Origin: Lachnospiraceae bacterium
GTDB taxonomy: Bacteria; Bacillota; Clostridia; Lachnospirales; Lachnospiraceae
Direction of reading: 5' to 3'
Assembly: GCA_017480195.1 (NCBI GenBank)
Contig: JAFVBE010000006.1
Span: 1 to 64,000, forward strand
DNA: 64,000 nucleotides
A model generated the notes under the pieces. It made no database searches, was not told the origin of the DNA, and saw only the letters and a list, made by a program, of their open reading frames with translations. This document shows, piece by piece, positions 26,448-36,484 of this stretch. Numbering within the stretch: position 1 is the stretch's first letter; every line of letters starts with the position of its first letter. The position numbers and the translations under genes are program-made.

Positions 26448-27041
26448 TTATTCTGCTCCCAGCTCTCTCATAGATTCATCTAATTGACGAAGAGTCTTTT
26501 GTATAGCGTCATTTAATACACCTGATTCATGAGCCATACTTCCGAATTCATGAGCTACGACTGTAAATCCGCGTCCTGCTTCTCCTGCACGAGCTGCCTC
26601 TATAGAAGCATTGAGTGCAAGGATGTTCTGCTTGTTCTCAATCTTCTTAAGTCCCTGTGACTTAGCAGAAAGTTCCTTGATAAGTAAAGCAGCATCATTG
26701 ACCTTAGCAGTAAAACCTGCCTGAATCTCGTCAAGCTCCTTCTTCTCATAAGCTCTTTCCATAAGATCCTGAATAGAGTTTACAAGAAGTCTTGCCGCAA
26801 CCTCAATATGCTCCTCAGAATCATTCTCATCCAAAGGACCACCGATAACAGTAGCAACTACAACATCTTCAACCTCTATATCTTCACTAAAAGCTTCTAT
26901 GTTATCACGGGAAAAGCCTAACTTGTTGGAAAGGAAATTGCCCTCATCATCCAAAGCAACAGCGATCATATTAGTTGCAGCCGACCAATTCTCAAGAAGC
27001 TCATCTAATAAGTTAAGATCTAAATATTCATCAATAGTCAT
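26448..27041 (-). CDS. Small soluble chemoreceptor-like protein with PocR-like sensor
   Basis: The protein has 197 residues and no membrane helix. About residues 1-115 resemble a PocR-type ligand-binding domain ([27 protein letters not shown]), followed by the tip of a methyl-accepting signalling hairpin ([19 protein letters not shown]). The hairpin is far shorter than in standard MCPs, with only part of each arm. This is not a truncation by frameshift; the ends are clean and homologs of this size exist in Clostridia. AGGAGG lies 9 bases before the ATG at 27041; earlier in-frame starts lack a site. It probably reports a cytoplasmic ligand to CheA arrays or to another partner. Confidence 0.75.
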   Translation of the reverse strand: MTIDEYLDLNLLDELLENWSAATNMIAVALDDEGNFLSNKLGFSRDNIEAFSEDIEVEDVVVATVIGGPLDENDSEEHIEVAARLLVNSIQDLMERAYEKKELDEIQAGFTAKVNDAALLIKELSAKSQGLKKIENKQNILALNASIEAARAGEAGRGFTVVAHEFGSMAHESGVLNDAIQKTLRQLDESMRELGAE

Positions 27042-27213
27042 TCCGGTACCTCCTAATATAGTATAACTAACTACTATTTTATAAAAAAAATCAGAAAATT
27101 TCAACAGTAAATATATAAAATATAAATATTTTCCTTGAAATATTTACAAAATGCCCTGTTTAACTTACAATATTAGGGGATTTTTAAGGAATAAACATCT
27201 TATGGAGGCAGAA

Positions 27214-28023
27214 ATGAAGATATTTGAGACACATGCACATTATGATGATGAGGCATTTGATAAGGATAGGGAAGAATTAATTAATTCCTTTTGTGACAAT
27301 AATATATATGCAGTTACAAATATAGGTGCTGACCTTGCAGGATGCAGGGCTACGATGGAGCTTATAAAAAAATATGATTTTTTCTATGGCGCGATAGGCA
27401 TACATCCGTCCGATGTAGAGGATTTGGAAAGCTTCAAAGATGATGAGAAGGCTTTAAGCATCTTAAGAGATATGGCTCTTTCACACGAGCGTGTGGTTGC
27501 TATAGGCGAGATAGGGCTTGATTATCATTATGATGATACTGATAAAATCCTTCAGGAAAAATGGTTTGTGAAGCAGTTAGACTTAGCAAGAGAGTTAAAT
27601 CTCCCTGTAGTAATCCACAGCAGGGATGCCGCAATGGACACGATTGATATAATGAAGCGTGAAAAAAGTGAAGACATCGGCGGAGTTATACATTGCTATT
27701 CATATTCTAAGTAGATTGCAAAGATTTTTCTTGATATGGGATTTTACATCGGTGTCGGCGGAGTGCTTACCTTTAAGAACAGCAAAAAGCTCAAAGAAAC
27801 TGTCGCATATGCACCACTTGAGCGAATCGTACTCGAGACAGACAGTCCATATCTGGCACCCGAACCATATCGCGGTAAGAGAAACTCCTCTCTTAATATA
27901 CCTTATGTTGCCGAAGAACTTGCGAATATAAAAGGTGTATCTGTCGAAGAAGTATATGAAGTAACATGGAATAATGCACTTAAGCTGTATAATATCTCAG
28001 ATGACTGTGAAACTTCTAAATAG
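27214..28023 (+). pseudogene. tatD: TatD family metal-dependent hydrolase, interrupted by in-frame amber codon
   Basis: TatD proteins are TIM-barrel DNases/hydrolases. The frame contains THAHYDD (residues 6-8 bind metal), GEIGLDYH, VIHSRDA, GVIHCYS and ETDSPYLAP, all expected. Codon 167 (27712-27714) is TAG, after IHCYSYSK, and the same frame continues with IAKIFLDMGFYIGVGG to 28023. A glutamate codon (GAG) or lysine codon (AAG) is expected there. Only one base change separates it from a 269-residue intact protein. The start at 27214 follows GGAGG at 27204-27208. The last residues are encoded by the left arm of a 211-bp palindrome. It may be a true null allele or a sequencing error; amber is an ordinary stop here (acpP). 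Confidence 0.85.
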
Positions 28024-28206
28024 AGTAATGCATCGCGGATATTTGACAAGCTTCATAAGCAAACCTTATGGAGATGTCGGTACTTAGTGAGGTATTTTCG
28101 AGCTTAGTACCGCTACATCGGAATCAGAGCGAGAGCGTGTTTGCGATGAATTTGTCAATAGCCGCGATTGAACTAAAATGATGCCTAAGTTTCACAGCCA
28201 TCTGAG
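27996..28206. repeat. 211-bp imperfect palindrome overlapping the end of tatD
   Basis: The outer arms of 20 bases (27996-28015 and 28187-28206) differ at one position. Further inverted matches are ATCGCGG...TTGACAA with its complement near 28154-28178 and, at the centre, GATGTCGGTACTTAG with CTTAGTACCGCTACATC (28073-28119). The left arm codes for the last residues of TatD (SDDCETS) and the right arm ends 8 bases before the rsmA ribosome site. No frame of note lies inside. Confidence 0.8.
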
Positions 28207-28224
28207 ATGGTAGAAGGAGATATA

Positions 28225-29079
28225 ATGGAAAAGTTAAGTAATCCACAAGTAACGATAGAAATATTAAAAAAGTACAATTTCGCTTTTCAGAAAAGATATG
28301 GACAGAATTTCCTGATAGACGGACATGTCATTGAGAAGATTATAGGGGCGTCTGACATTACAAAGGAGGATGTGGTATTAGAGATAGGTCCCGGTATAGG
28401 CACGATGACACAGTATCTTGCAGAGGCGGCAGGCTATGTATATGCTGTCGAGATAGATAGGAATTTATTGCCTATATTGGATGAAACCTTAGCTGAATAT
28501 GATAATGTCAGGGTAATTAACGATGATATATTAAAGCTTGATATACATGAACTGATTAAAGAAGATAAGAGGACTCTTAAGGTAGTTGCGAACCTGCCGT
28601 ATTATATCACGACACCTATTATTATGGGATTATTTGAAGATAATGTACCGGCAAAATCAATAACAGTGATGGTGCAAAAAGAGGTGGCGGCACGCATGCA
28701 GGCGAAGCCGGGAAGTAAGGACTATGGAGCCTTGTCTCTGGCAGTATTATATTATGCCGAACCTTATATTGCGGCTAATGTTCCCCCGAACTGCTTTATG
28801 CCAAGGCCTAATATAGCATCTTCGGTTATACGGCTTACAAGGTGGGATAAGCCTCCGGTAAAGGTTAAGGATGAGAGGCTAATGTTCAAGCTGATAAGAG
28901 CTTCATTTAATCAAAGGAGAAAGACACTGCAAAACGGTATCAATAACTCTAATGAATTAAATATTTCTAAAAACGAGGTTGTTGAGGCGCTTAGCAAAAT
29001 GTCTCTGCCGGATAACATACGCGGTGAGACACTTTCCTTAGAGCAGTTTGCATGTTTAAGTGACCTGCTGACAAAATAA
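28225..29079 (+). CDS. rsmA: 16S rRNA dimethyladenosine transferase
   Basis: This enzyme (KsgA) dimethylates two adjacent adenines in helix 45 of 16S rRNA during 30S assembly. The protein has 284 residues. The SAM-binding segment is VLEIGPGIGTMT, the acidic end of strand 2 is AVEIDRNL, and the adenine-binding motif is NLPYYITTP. The C-terminal segment SFNQRRKTLQNG is typical. The start at 28225 follows AAGGAGA; an upstream ATG at 28207 has no site. tatD next to rsmA is a very common order in Firmicutes. Confidence 0.95.
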   Translation: MEKLSNPQVTIEILKKYNFAFQKRYGQNFLIDGHVIEKIIGASDITKEDVVLEIGPGIGTMTQYLAEAAGYVYAVEIDRNLLPILDETLAEYDNVRVINDDILKLDIHELIKEDKRTLKVVANLPYYITTPIIMGLFEDNVPAKSITVMVQKEVAARMQAKPGSKDYGALSLAVLYYAEPYIAANVPPNCFMPRPNIASSVIRLTRWDKPPVKVKDERLMFKLIRASFNQRRKTLQNGINNSNELNISKNEVVEALSKMSLPDNIRGETLSLEQFACLSDLLTK

Positions 29080-29149
29080 TAAATTTGGGTATAATTGGTC
29101 AAGCCTTCGCATATATTATACATATATTTACGAAAAGTGGGGGTATACT

Positions 29150-30097
29150 ATGCGAAAAGGAAGATGTGTATCTTATATTTACAGATACAGAGATAACCTA
29201 AGATGTGAAAATGCCGGTTTTATCAAAATACAATGTGTGTCTAATGGGGCTGAGAATCAGGCACGAATTCAGATAGGGCTAAGATTGTATAAAAAAGATG
29301 AATGCAGATGTATGGTATATTTGTTGCATAATAATGTCGGAAAGTATCTTACGGATATAAGCTTTTGCGCGAGGGAAAGGGATACGATAATGAAGCGTAT
29401 TTTTATACCTTGGGATGCACCGTTTGACGATGGTATAAGCTTAGATGAGTATGATGGTATATTTTTCCGGTGCGATGATGGAGAGCAGCTTCTTGGAGTA
29501 TGGGATGACAAGGATGTAGATTTGAATAATCTTATAATTTCAAGAAAAGAGAATTTGAGTATGAAGGACAGCGCGGAGGTAAATCAGGCTGTAATTTTCA
29601 GAGCAGATGAAAGTCTTAGGAGAGATATAGAACAGGAGACCGGCAAGAAGGTTGATGAAATTCCAACAATCAAAGGCTATGATGATGAGGTATCTGACGA
29701 GACAAATTCCGATGCAATCGGCGGGAATGGTTATCAGGATATATGTGAGGAGATTCTTGAAACCTATCCGAAGCTGGCGTTATTCCCCGACAGTCAGATT
29801 ACTGAATGTGTCAAGATAGAGCCACAGGATATAGGGAAGCTTCATATCAGTAATTGGAAATTAGGGGCTAACAGCTTCCTGTCACATGGTTTTTATCAGT
29901 ATAGATATATAATGTTCGGCAAGGTGAAGCTTAATAATAACGAGGAGAAAGTAGTAATAGGAGTACCCGGAGTTTTCAATAATAAAGAAAAATACCTTGC
30001 CAATATGTTCGGTTTCAATGTTTTTGTACCCGTAAAGAAGGTAAAGTATCTCACAGGAAACTTCGGTTACTGGATATCGGAGGTATTGAGAGCATAG
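29150..30097 (+). CDS. DUF6128-like protein
   Basis: The protein has 315 residues and no signal peptide or membrane helix. The N-terminal 120 residues form a probable beta domain (RCVSYIYRYRDN, ARIQIGLRLY). A variable acidic linker of about 80 residues leads to a conserved C-terminal block (ECVKIEPQDIGKLHISNWKLG ... FLSHGFYQYRY ... GNFGYWISEV). This matches proteins annotated DUF6128, which I know only from Lachnospiraceae and relatives; the role is unknown. GGGGG precedes the ATG. Its last 31 bases overlap the end of the convergent acetyltransferase gene. Confidence 0.75.
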   Translation: MRKGRCVSYIYRYRDNLRCENAGFIKIQCVSNGAENQARIQIGLRLYKKDECRCMVYLLHNNVGKYLTDISFCARERDTIMKRIFIPWDAPFDDGISLDEYDGIFFRCDDGEQLLGVWDDKDVDLNNLIISRKENLSMKDSAEVNQAVIFRADESLRRDIEQETGKKVDEIPTIKGYDDEVSDETNSDAIGGNGYQDICEEILETYPKLALFPDSQITECVKIEPQDIGKLHISNWKLGANSFLSHGFYQYRYIMFGKVKLNNNEEKVVIGVPGVFNNKEKYLANMFGFNVFVPVKKVKYLTGNFGYWISEVLRA

Positions 30098-30624
30098 CTG
30101 TCTAAGTATACATTTTGGCTCATTATATTTGCACATAGCGTAGCAGAATCAATCTTTTCAAAGCCTAATTTCTCTGCAAGTCGAAGAGATGGTTTATTGC
30201 CCGGAGCGATGTGTGCAACTATGCGGTTTATGTTATATATTTCCTTTATAACTTTTATTCCGGCTTTAACAGCTTCACAGGCGTAGCCTCGGTTTTGGTA
30301 TAAAAGGTCGATTTTATAGCCAAGCTCTGCGTAGATACCGAAATTATCCTCCTTTATGTTGAAATTAACTGAGCCTATTATCCTGTCAGGACGATAATTT
30401 GTATAAATATAATATCTTAGGAAGATGCCACGCAGATAATTGTTATATTCACCACGCAGGTGAGCCCTGTGGTAATCTATAGTATAGAAGTTTCTGGGAC
30501 GAGTCGGCTCATACATATCAAACGAGATTTTGTTGCGCGTATAAAGGTCTAAAACCTCTTTTGCCTTGAACTCATTTTCCACACGCAATATTAAGTTCTC
30601 AGTTCGCAAGGTAGTAGGTCCCAT
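30067..30624 (-). CDS. GNAT family N-acetyltransferase
   Basis: The protein has 185 residues and the RimJ/RimL-like GNAT fold. It opens with LRTENLILR, and the acetyl-CoA loop lies in YQNRGYACEAVKAGIKV. NKPSLRLAEKLGFEKI near the end is the typical last part of the domain. The acceptor is unknown; the subfamily acetylates ribosomal proteins and small molecules. It overlaps the end of the DUF6128 gene by 31 bases on the opposite strand. Upstream on its own strand lies the divergent tadA gene. Confidence 0.88.
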   Translation of the reverse strand: MGPTTLRTENLILRVENEFKAKEVLDLYTRNKISFDMYEPTRPRNFYTIDYHRAHLRGEYNNYLRGIFLRYYIYTNYRPDRIIGSVNFNIKEDNFGIYAELGYKIDLLYQNRGYACEAVKAGIKVIKEIYNINRIVAHIAPGNKPSLRLAEKLGFEKIDSATLCANIMSQNVYLDSYALNTSDIQ

Positions 30625-30718
30625 ATTGTGCTCCTTCCTCGTATTTTAATCAGCATGAGCTTCTGATACTTATATCATATTATCGTATATCATAATAAAT
30701 TACAAGAGAGGAAAAACT

Positions 30719-31192
30719 ATGGTTGATGAAGATGTAAAATATATGAAACAGGCATTAAGGCTTGCGAAAAAAGCGGCTGATAACGGTGATGTACCGATAG
30801 GCTGTGTCATAGTACATAATGATAAGGTTATAGCGCGTGGTTATAATAGAAGGAATGTTGACAAATCCAGCCTTGCTCATGCTGAGATTGCTGCGATAAA
30901 AAAGGCATCTAAAGTAATCGGAGACTGGAGGCTTGAGGATTGTACGATATATATCACACTTGAACCCTGTCAGATGTGTGCTGGTGCCATAGTACAGGCT
31001 CGTATTCCAAGATGTGTCATAGGCTGCATGAACCCAAAGGCAGGCTGTGCCGGCTCGATAATTAATCTGCTTGATATAAAGGAATTCAATCATCAGGTTG
31101 AACTTAAGAGGGGAGTCTTAGCCGAGGAATGTTCGGCGATACTTAAAGATTTTTTTGCAAAACTCAGACAGGAGAAGAAAAATAATATATAG
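30719..31192 (+). CDS. tadA: tRNA-specific adenosine deaminase
   Basis: This enzyme converts A34 to inosine in tRNA-Arg(ACG). The protein has 157 residues. The zinc site is HAEIAAI (histidine and catalytic glutamate, about residue 56) and PCQMCAGAI (two cysteines, about 86-90), as in all TadA proteins. The C-terminal segment KRGVLAEECSAIL is also typical. The ribosome-binding site AGAGG is fair. The SRP RNA gene follows about 170 bases downstream, the usual gene order in many Firmicutes. Confidence 0.95.
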   Translation: MVDEDVKYMKQALRLAKKAADNGDVPIGCVIVHNDKVIARGYNRRNVDKSSLAHAEIAAIKKASKVIGDWRLEDCTIYITLEPCQMCAGAIVQARIPRCVIGCMNPKAGCAGSIINLLDIKEFNHQVELKRGVLAEECSAILKDFFAKLRQEKKNNI

Positions 31193-31359
31193 GTAACATA
31201 GTTTATACTTAAAATTTGTAAATTAATTCGTAATTAACGATTTATTTTCTTGACTAAAAATCATTCTTTTTATATACTTGTAATGGTACTCATTATTACA
31301 ATTGTTGAGAGTTGATTAAAAGAATTACGGTTGTAATACATAAATATGTTATAAAATTT

Positions 31360-31622
31360 CCGTGCAGCTGGGGAGTTAGCGGTGCCCTGTACCTGCAATC
31401 CGCTACAGCAGGAGTGATGGTTGACCTCGGGATGTTTTCTTGTGAGGCTGCCCTTTGTAAGTGGCGTTGATGTTTTGGTCTTGCGCGACAGGAACCTATG
31501 AACCGTGTCAGGTCGGGAACGAAGCAGCACTAAGTAGGACCTTCTGTGTGCCGTGAGGTAGCCGGAGCTGAGTTAACTGCTCAGGTAACGCTTATGAGAG
31601 CATCACAAAGTCAGCCGCACGG
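31360..31622 (+). ncRNA. ffs: Large signal recognition particle RNA
   Basis: The 5' end CCGTGC pairs with GCACGG at the 3' end, and the conserved domain IV is clear: GGTCTTGCGCGACAGG, then GTCAGGTCGGGAACGAAGCAGC and AAGTAGGACC. The 5' Alu-type part (GGGAGTTAGCGGTGCCCTGTACC) marks the long Gram-positive SRP RNA of about 265 nt. A T-rich stretch follows. Its place after tadA fits the usual layout. Confidence 0.92.
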
Positions 31623-31660
31623 TTTTATTATTTTCAGATTATTTTGTATGGAGGTATTTT

Positions 31661-33124
31661 ATGGAGAACGAAAGAAGAACTATAAGCAGGTCGCTGCTTA
31701 GGGCTCTTACCATACCGCAGGCTATTATTTTAGCCGCATATTTGTTGGAGGTTATTAAGGGCGAACGTACTATAGGTTATTATGCCGTATTGGCTTTAAT
31801 TATTATTATTCCGGCTGTTATGGCTTGGATGACATACAAGTCAGATCCGGAGTCGGACAGAGCGCGTTATATAGGAGTTATCGGATATTTACTTATGTAT
31901 TCCATGGTGGTTTTCACAGGCGATACTGCGATGGTGTTCTCTTACATATTTATTCCTATAAGCTATCTTATAGTTTGTGCAGACCCGATTTTATTAAGAA
32001 TTGTTATGTACTGGACTGTCGCAGTCAATGTCTTAAGTGTCATTTATAAGGCGGCTTTTCTACATCAGACGGGTGCTGATGCCATAGCAGATTATGAAAT
32101 ACAGATTTTAGCTTCATTATTATTTATGTTATTTACATTATTCTCTACGCTGCTTCAGAAGAAGATTAATGATGCAAGAATTAACACGGTTGTTATGCAT
32201 GAGGAGCAGACAGAGGAAAATCTCAATCATATATTACAGGTTGCAGACAGTGTAACGAAGGAGACAAATGCAGTATTAGATATGGTTAATGAGGTTGAAG
32301 CGTCTTCAGAGATTACTGCTAATAATATGAACGAAATCTCTACAGGTACAACACAGACTGCTGATTCCATACAGAAGCAGCTTGTACAGACAGAGCAGAT
32401 ACAGACTATCATAGAGGATGTCAATAGAATATCTGAGAATATGCAGACCTTACTTAAGGATAGTATGCATAATATTGAAACAGGCGTAAACAACATGGAT
32501 GCACTTACAGAGAGTGCGGCATATGTCGATGAAATTAATAATGACCTTAAGGCTAAGATGACCGACCTTGTTGAACAGGCTAATCAGGCGCTTAACATCA
32601 TTCAGCTTATCGACGATATAGCAAGCCAGACTAATCTTCTTGCACTTAATGCTTCTATAGAAGCTGCCCGTGCAGGTGAATCGGGACGAGGCTTCGCAGT
32701 CGTTGCATCTGAGATAACAAGTCTCGCACAGCAGACTACAGATGCTACGGGCAATATTCAGGAATTAATTGACAATTTGCAGGCTGAGGCTAATGGAGCT
32801 AACAAAGCAGTTGAAAATGCAGTTGAGGCAGGAGCTAATCAGAACAGCTTAATCTTAAGCACCAAGATGACTTTTGAGGAAATCAAGGACGCTATATCTG
32901 ATGTAAGTGCAAGCTCGAAGCAGGAGACTGAGGAAGTAGAAAATCTCTTACAGGTTAATAAAGAGCTTGTGGCAAGTGTAGAGACAATCTCTGCAGTAAG
33001 TGAAGAGGTTACTGCAACTACTCAGCAGGCATACGATACAGCACAGAGAAATCTTGACCTTGCAGACAGTATGAAGGACAGCATTGAGAAGCTTGCAGCT
33101 TCCGTAAATGAACTCAGAGCATAA
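31661..33124 (+). CDS. Methyl-accepting chemotaxis protein with polytopic membrane sensor
   Basis: The protein has 487 residues. About residues 10-165 contain six predicted membrane helices with short loops and no extracytoplasmic ligand domain. No HAMP domain is obvious. The cytoplasmic part is a coiled-coil signalling domain with the tip [20 protein letters not shown] and [11 protein letters not shown]. The sensor may read membrane state or a ligand within the bilayer. GGAGG lies 8 bases before the ATG. It should feed the flagellar motor encoded in part at 42-48 kb. A GC-rich palindrome follows directly. Confidence 0.92.
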   Translation: MENERRTISRSLLRALTIPQAIILAAYLLEVIKGERTIGYYAVLALIIIIPAVMAWMTYKSDPESDRARYIGVIGYLLMYSMVVFTGDTAMVFSYIFIPISYLIVCADPILLRIVMYWTVAVNVLSVIYKAAFLHQTGADAIADYEIQILASLLFMLFTLFSTLLQKKINDARINTVVMHEEQTEENLNHILQVADSVTKETNAVLDMVNEVEASSEITANNMNEISTGTTQTADSIQKQLVQTEQIQTIIEDVNRISENMQTLLKDSMHNIETGVNNMDALTESAAYVDEINNDLKAKMTDLVEQANQALNIIQLIDDIASQTNLLALNASIEAARAGESGRGFAVVASEITSLAQQTTDATGNIQELIDNLQAEANGANKAVENAVEAGANQNSLILSTKMTFEEIKDAISDVSASSKQETEEVENLLQVNKELVASVETISAVSEEVTATTQQAYDTAQRNLDLADSMKDSIEKLAASVNELRA

Positions 33125-33128
33125 TATG

Positions 33129-33196
33129 AAACTGCCCAAGGGGACGGGGGAAAGGGGCGAAAATTCGCCCCTTTCCCCCGTCCCCCTGGGCAGTTT
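33129..33196. repeat. GC-rich near-perfect palindrome, copy 2
   Basis: Two 33-base arms (33129-33161 and 33164-33196) match with one mismatch around a 2-base centre. The core GGGACGGGGGAAAGGGGC is shared with copies 3 and 4. It lies between two convergent genes, 4 bases after the MCP stop and just before the diguanylate cyclase stop, so it may end both transcripts. Confidence 0.92.
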
Positions 33197-33198
33197 AT

Positions 33199-34953
33199 TT
33201 ATTCTGCCTGTAGGCGGTCTGTTCTTCCGGTATAGTCGGTTATTATGATTTGGTCGTCGCCATCTGCAAGCTTCATCTGTTTTTTGTTGGCGTACATATA
33301 ATCGTCTGCAGTCTGATAAATCTCATTTAACGACTTATCGCCCATCTTAGGTTTATATGTGCATGAGCCGGATGCTATCTTTATCAGATATTTTGTTTTT
33401 TGATTGTTATTGTGGTCGTCTATGTAGCCTTCGAACAAGGTATGGCAGGCATGCGCTCTTGCCTCTGCATCCTTGCCTGTTATAATGGATACAAATTCAT
33501 CTCCGCCTGTACGGAAACATTCGCCCTCTGAGCCGAAACTTCGTTTGATAATCTCCGCACTCGTTATAAGCATTTCATCACCAGCCTGATGTCCTAAGAT
33601 GTCATTTATCTTCTTAAGATTATTAACATCGAACATCGTGATGGTTATATTGAGGTTGTCGCGCACCTTTGTACTGTCTAAATAGCTGAGACGCTCCTTA
33701 AATAGCGTACGGTTGCCTAACTCGGTAAGACCATCTTGATAAGCAAGCTTGCTTATGATATCCGCTTTAGTTCCGAGCCGTATAGTGTCTATGGACTTCT
33801 CAAGACTTGAACCACCATAGCAGATTATAAATATGAGAAGACCGATTCTTACATAACGGCTCACATCGTCATAGCCTTTGGTGTATCTTATGATGTCTAT
33901 TATAGTGGATACTCCAATACTTCCCATACCTATGGCGCGTATTACCTTAAATAACCTTACAGAGCCCTTTGAGGTTTTATTCAGGCTGTTTACAAATATT
34001 GTTGTAAAGAATAATATACCTGCCAGTCCGAGCACGATATGCGACAGGAAAAGCGTCATCTGAACATCTGCTATATCTGTAACCTGTAATATCAGATTAA
34101 CTATAAATTCTATAATTGATAATGTTGCTACTATACGAGCCAGACGGTGTATCTTCTCCCCGTATGCTTCATATAGGTAAAGCATGGTAGGAATAGGTAT
34201 AAGCATAAGCAAAAAGCACGATATTATATGGTTGGTTCGTGCATCTCCGGTAAATATCTGGATAGAGTAGGTTGATGTCAGGCACCACAGAGCTACGGAA
34301 AGTGAAAAAAGTCCAAGGTATATCAGCTCATGATTTTTATAACCGCCCGAATTAAGCGGTATGTCTGCCAATATGAATAGCACGCCCACGAAGATAAACA
34401 TAATACAGGACATAATCGGAACTATTTTGTCGTATATTGTTACAAGCTGGCTCTCACGGGAATCTCCTATATATATGTAATCTATTTTAGAACTTGCGGA
34501 TTTGTAGGTTGTTGTTATCCTAAGCTCAATCTCTTTGCCGGCACTTTCTATAGGTAGCTTGATGTAATTCCAGTTGGTTCCTACAGCTTCGGAGTTTAAA
34601 GCCGGCTCGGGAACATTGTATCTATATATACACTCACCATCTATATATGCGTCTACAATCACATTTTTGCTTCGAAAGGATATGGCATCGCCCTCGTCTA
34701 ACTCAAAAGGAATTATATGATATATGGAAAATGCGCTGCCCGGTGTAACCCCCTCAATATCATTAAGATGTTCAAGGTCAACCGGATTTCCATAGGTATC
34801 AGTCCAATTCCTGTCGTATGTCAAAAGTCTGGAACGGGCATCTTTGACATTTGAAGGATATCCGTATTTTGATGCGGATATGAGTAGCAGGGAAATAACA
34901 CTTGCACACATAATAAAATATACAATTAAAAAAGCATATTTTTCTTTATTCAT
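33199..34953 (-). CDS. Membrane diguanylate cyclase with 7TM receptor-like sensor
   Basis: The enzyme should make cyclic di-GMP. The protein has 584 residues: one N-terminal helix (about 7-27), an extracytoplasmic beta domain of about 150 residues, a 7-helix membrane region (about 180-385), and a GGDEF domain with intact RTGGDEFVSI (about 490). The upstream DGLTELGNRTLF segment is typical, and the layout resembles 7TMR-DISM proteins. The start at 34953 is preceded by GGGGGA with about 10 bases between; a TTG at 34971 lies inside that site. No EAL or PilZ gene is adjacent. Confidence 0.88.
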   Translation of the reverse strand: MNKEKYAFLIVYFIMCASVISLLLISASKYGYPSNVKDARSRLLTYDRNWTDTYGNPVDLEHLNDIEGVTPGSAFSIYHIIPFELDEGDAISFRSKNVIVDAYIDGECIYRYNVPEPALNSEAVGTNWNYIKLPIESAGKEIELRITTTYKSASSKIDYIYIGDSRESQLVTIYDKIVPIMSCIMFIFVGVLFILADIPLNSGGYKNHELIYLGLFSLSVALWCLTSTYSIQIFTGDARTNHIISCFLLMLIPIPTMLYLYEAYGEKIHRLARIVATLSIIEFIVNLILQVTDIADVQMTLFLSHIVLGLAGILFFTTIFVNSLNKTSKGSVRLFKVIRAIGMGSIGVSTIIDIIRYTKGYDDVSRYVRIGLLIFIICYGGSSLEKSIDTIRLGTKADIISKLAYQDGLTELGNRTLFKERLSYLDSTKVRDNLNITITMFDVNNLKKINDILGHQAGDEMLITSAEIIKRSFGSEGECFRTGGDEFVSIITGKDAEARAHACHTLFEGYIDDHNNNQKTKYLIKIASGSCTYKPKMGDKSLNEIYQTADDYMYANKKQMKLADGDDQIIITDYTGRTDRLQAE

Positions 34954-34976
34954 TAAATGGTAATCCCCCAAAAAAT

Positions 34977-36263
34977 TTATAATTCTTCAAGAAGCTTTTT
35001 TACACTTACTAATTTAACACAGAGCACAAATATCTTTGATGCTGCAAGCATTTCCTCAGGAGTAGGGAAGGAAGGTGCTATACGAATGTTGGAATCCAAA
35101 GGGTCCTGTCCGTAAGGATAGGTTGCACCTGCACCGGTAAGCACTACACCCAAATCCTTGCACATTGAAACTATAGCCTTTGCACAACCCGGTAAAGAGT
35201 CAAAGGAGATGAAATATCCGCCTCGTGGCTTAATCCATGAACCTATTTCAAGTCCGTCAAGCTCTTCCTCTAAGGTATTAAGTACGGCCTCAAACTTTGG
35301 ACGGAGTAATTCACCATGCTGCTTCATATGTGCCTTAAGACCATCTATGTCTTTGAAGAATCTTACATGGCGTAACTGATTTATCTTATCGTGACCGATA
35401 GTCTGTACGGTCATCTTCTTCATTATATAATCAAGGTTTGTTGGTGAGGTTGCAATCGCAGATATACCTGAGCCCGGAAAGCTTATTTTTGAGGTTGATG
35501 CAAATATGTAAACCATATCAGGATTGCCGGCTTTTTTACACTCGTCTAGTATATTAAGTATTGTATCCTGAGTATCCTCATAAAGATGATGTATGCAGTA
35601 GGCATTATCCCAGTAAATTCTAAAATCCTCTGCCGCAGGCTTAAGGTTTGCAAAACGCTTGATAACCTCATCTGAATATGATATGCCTGTAGGGTTGGAG
35701 TACTTAGGTACGCACCAGATACCTTTAACTGCTTCATCGTTATTTACATATTGCTCGACCATATTCATGTCAGGGCCATCTGTGCCAAGTGGAATGTTAA
35801 TCATTTCTATGCCGAAGAGTTCGGTTATCTTGAAATGCCTGTCATATCCCGGTACAGGACATAAGAATTTTACCTTATCCAGCTTACACCATGGGGTTGA
35901 GCCGTTTACGCCAAATGACATGGAACGCGCTACAGTATCATACATAATGTTAAGACTTGAATTACCGCATACTATAACATTATCCTTTTCAACCTCCATC
36001 ATATCAGCCATTAATTTTCTGCATTCACCAATACCATCCAAATCACCGTAATTTCTTGTGTCATTGCCAAGTACGGTATGCATGTCTGATGTGCTGTTGA
36101 TTACATCTAACATAGGCATGGCAAGTGCAAGCTGTGACTCTCCTGGCTTTCCTCTTGCCATATTGAGTTTAAGTCCTTTGGCTTCAGCTTCTTTGTATTC
36201 TTCCTCCAGTGCTTTTTTTATAGACAGGAGTTCTTCTTTGCTCATATCTTTATATGCTTTCAT
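34977..36263 (-). CDS. Aspartate aminotransferase-like enzyme (type Ic)
   Basis: The protein has 428 residues and belongs to the aminotransferase group typified by Corynebacterium AspT (PF12897). The opening MARGKPGESQLALAMPML, the segment CVPKYSNPTGISYSD and the PLP lysine in FASTSKISFPGSG (about 255) are all present. The C-terminal part DSNIRIAPSFP supplies the carboxylate-binding arginine. It likely interconverts aspartate and oxaloacetate. A good AGGAGAT lies upstream. It is followed by the cyclase gene after 23 bases, so the two may be co-transcribed. Confidence 0.88.
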   Translation of the reverse strand: MKAYKDMSKEELLSIKKALEEEYKEAEAKGLKLNMARGKPGESQLALAMPMLDVINSTSDMHTVLGNDTRNYGDLDGIGECRKLMADMMEVEKDNVIVCGNSSLNIMYDTVARSMSFGVNGSTPWCKLDKVKFLCPVPGYDRHFKITELFGIEMINIPLGTDGPDMNMVEQYVNNDEAVKGIWCVPKYSNPTGISYSDEVIKRFANLKPAAEDFRIYWDNAYCIHHLYEDTQDTILNILDECKKAGNPDMVYIFASTSKISFPGSGISAIATSPTNLDYIMKKMTVQTIGHDKINQLRHVRFFKDIDGLKAHMKQHGELLRPKFEAVLNTLEEELDGLEIGSWIKPRGGYFISFDSLPGCAKAIVSMCKDLGVVLTGAGATYPYGQDPLDSNIRIAPSFPTPEEMLAASKIFVLCVKLVSVKKLLEEL

Positions 36264-36484
36264 AACTTCTATCTCCTTTTCCTTAATTCATTAACATATG
36301 TCTTACAATATGATATACTATTTTTAAGATAATTTCCACAACTATTTGATTAAAAAGAAGATAAAAGTGGTTGTTATAATTATAATAGATATTTGGAGGT
36401 TGTTTTTTTTTTGAATTAATGTTAATATAGATATTAATAATGTGATTATTATTGATAAAAATATGGATGCGAGAGGGCGTAAAC

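Noticed and set aside
27151..27714. Reading tatD as two separate genes
   Set aside because: Both parts are in the same frame, motifs continue across the TAG, and the second part has no ribosome-binding site. It is one interrupted gene.
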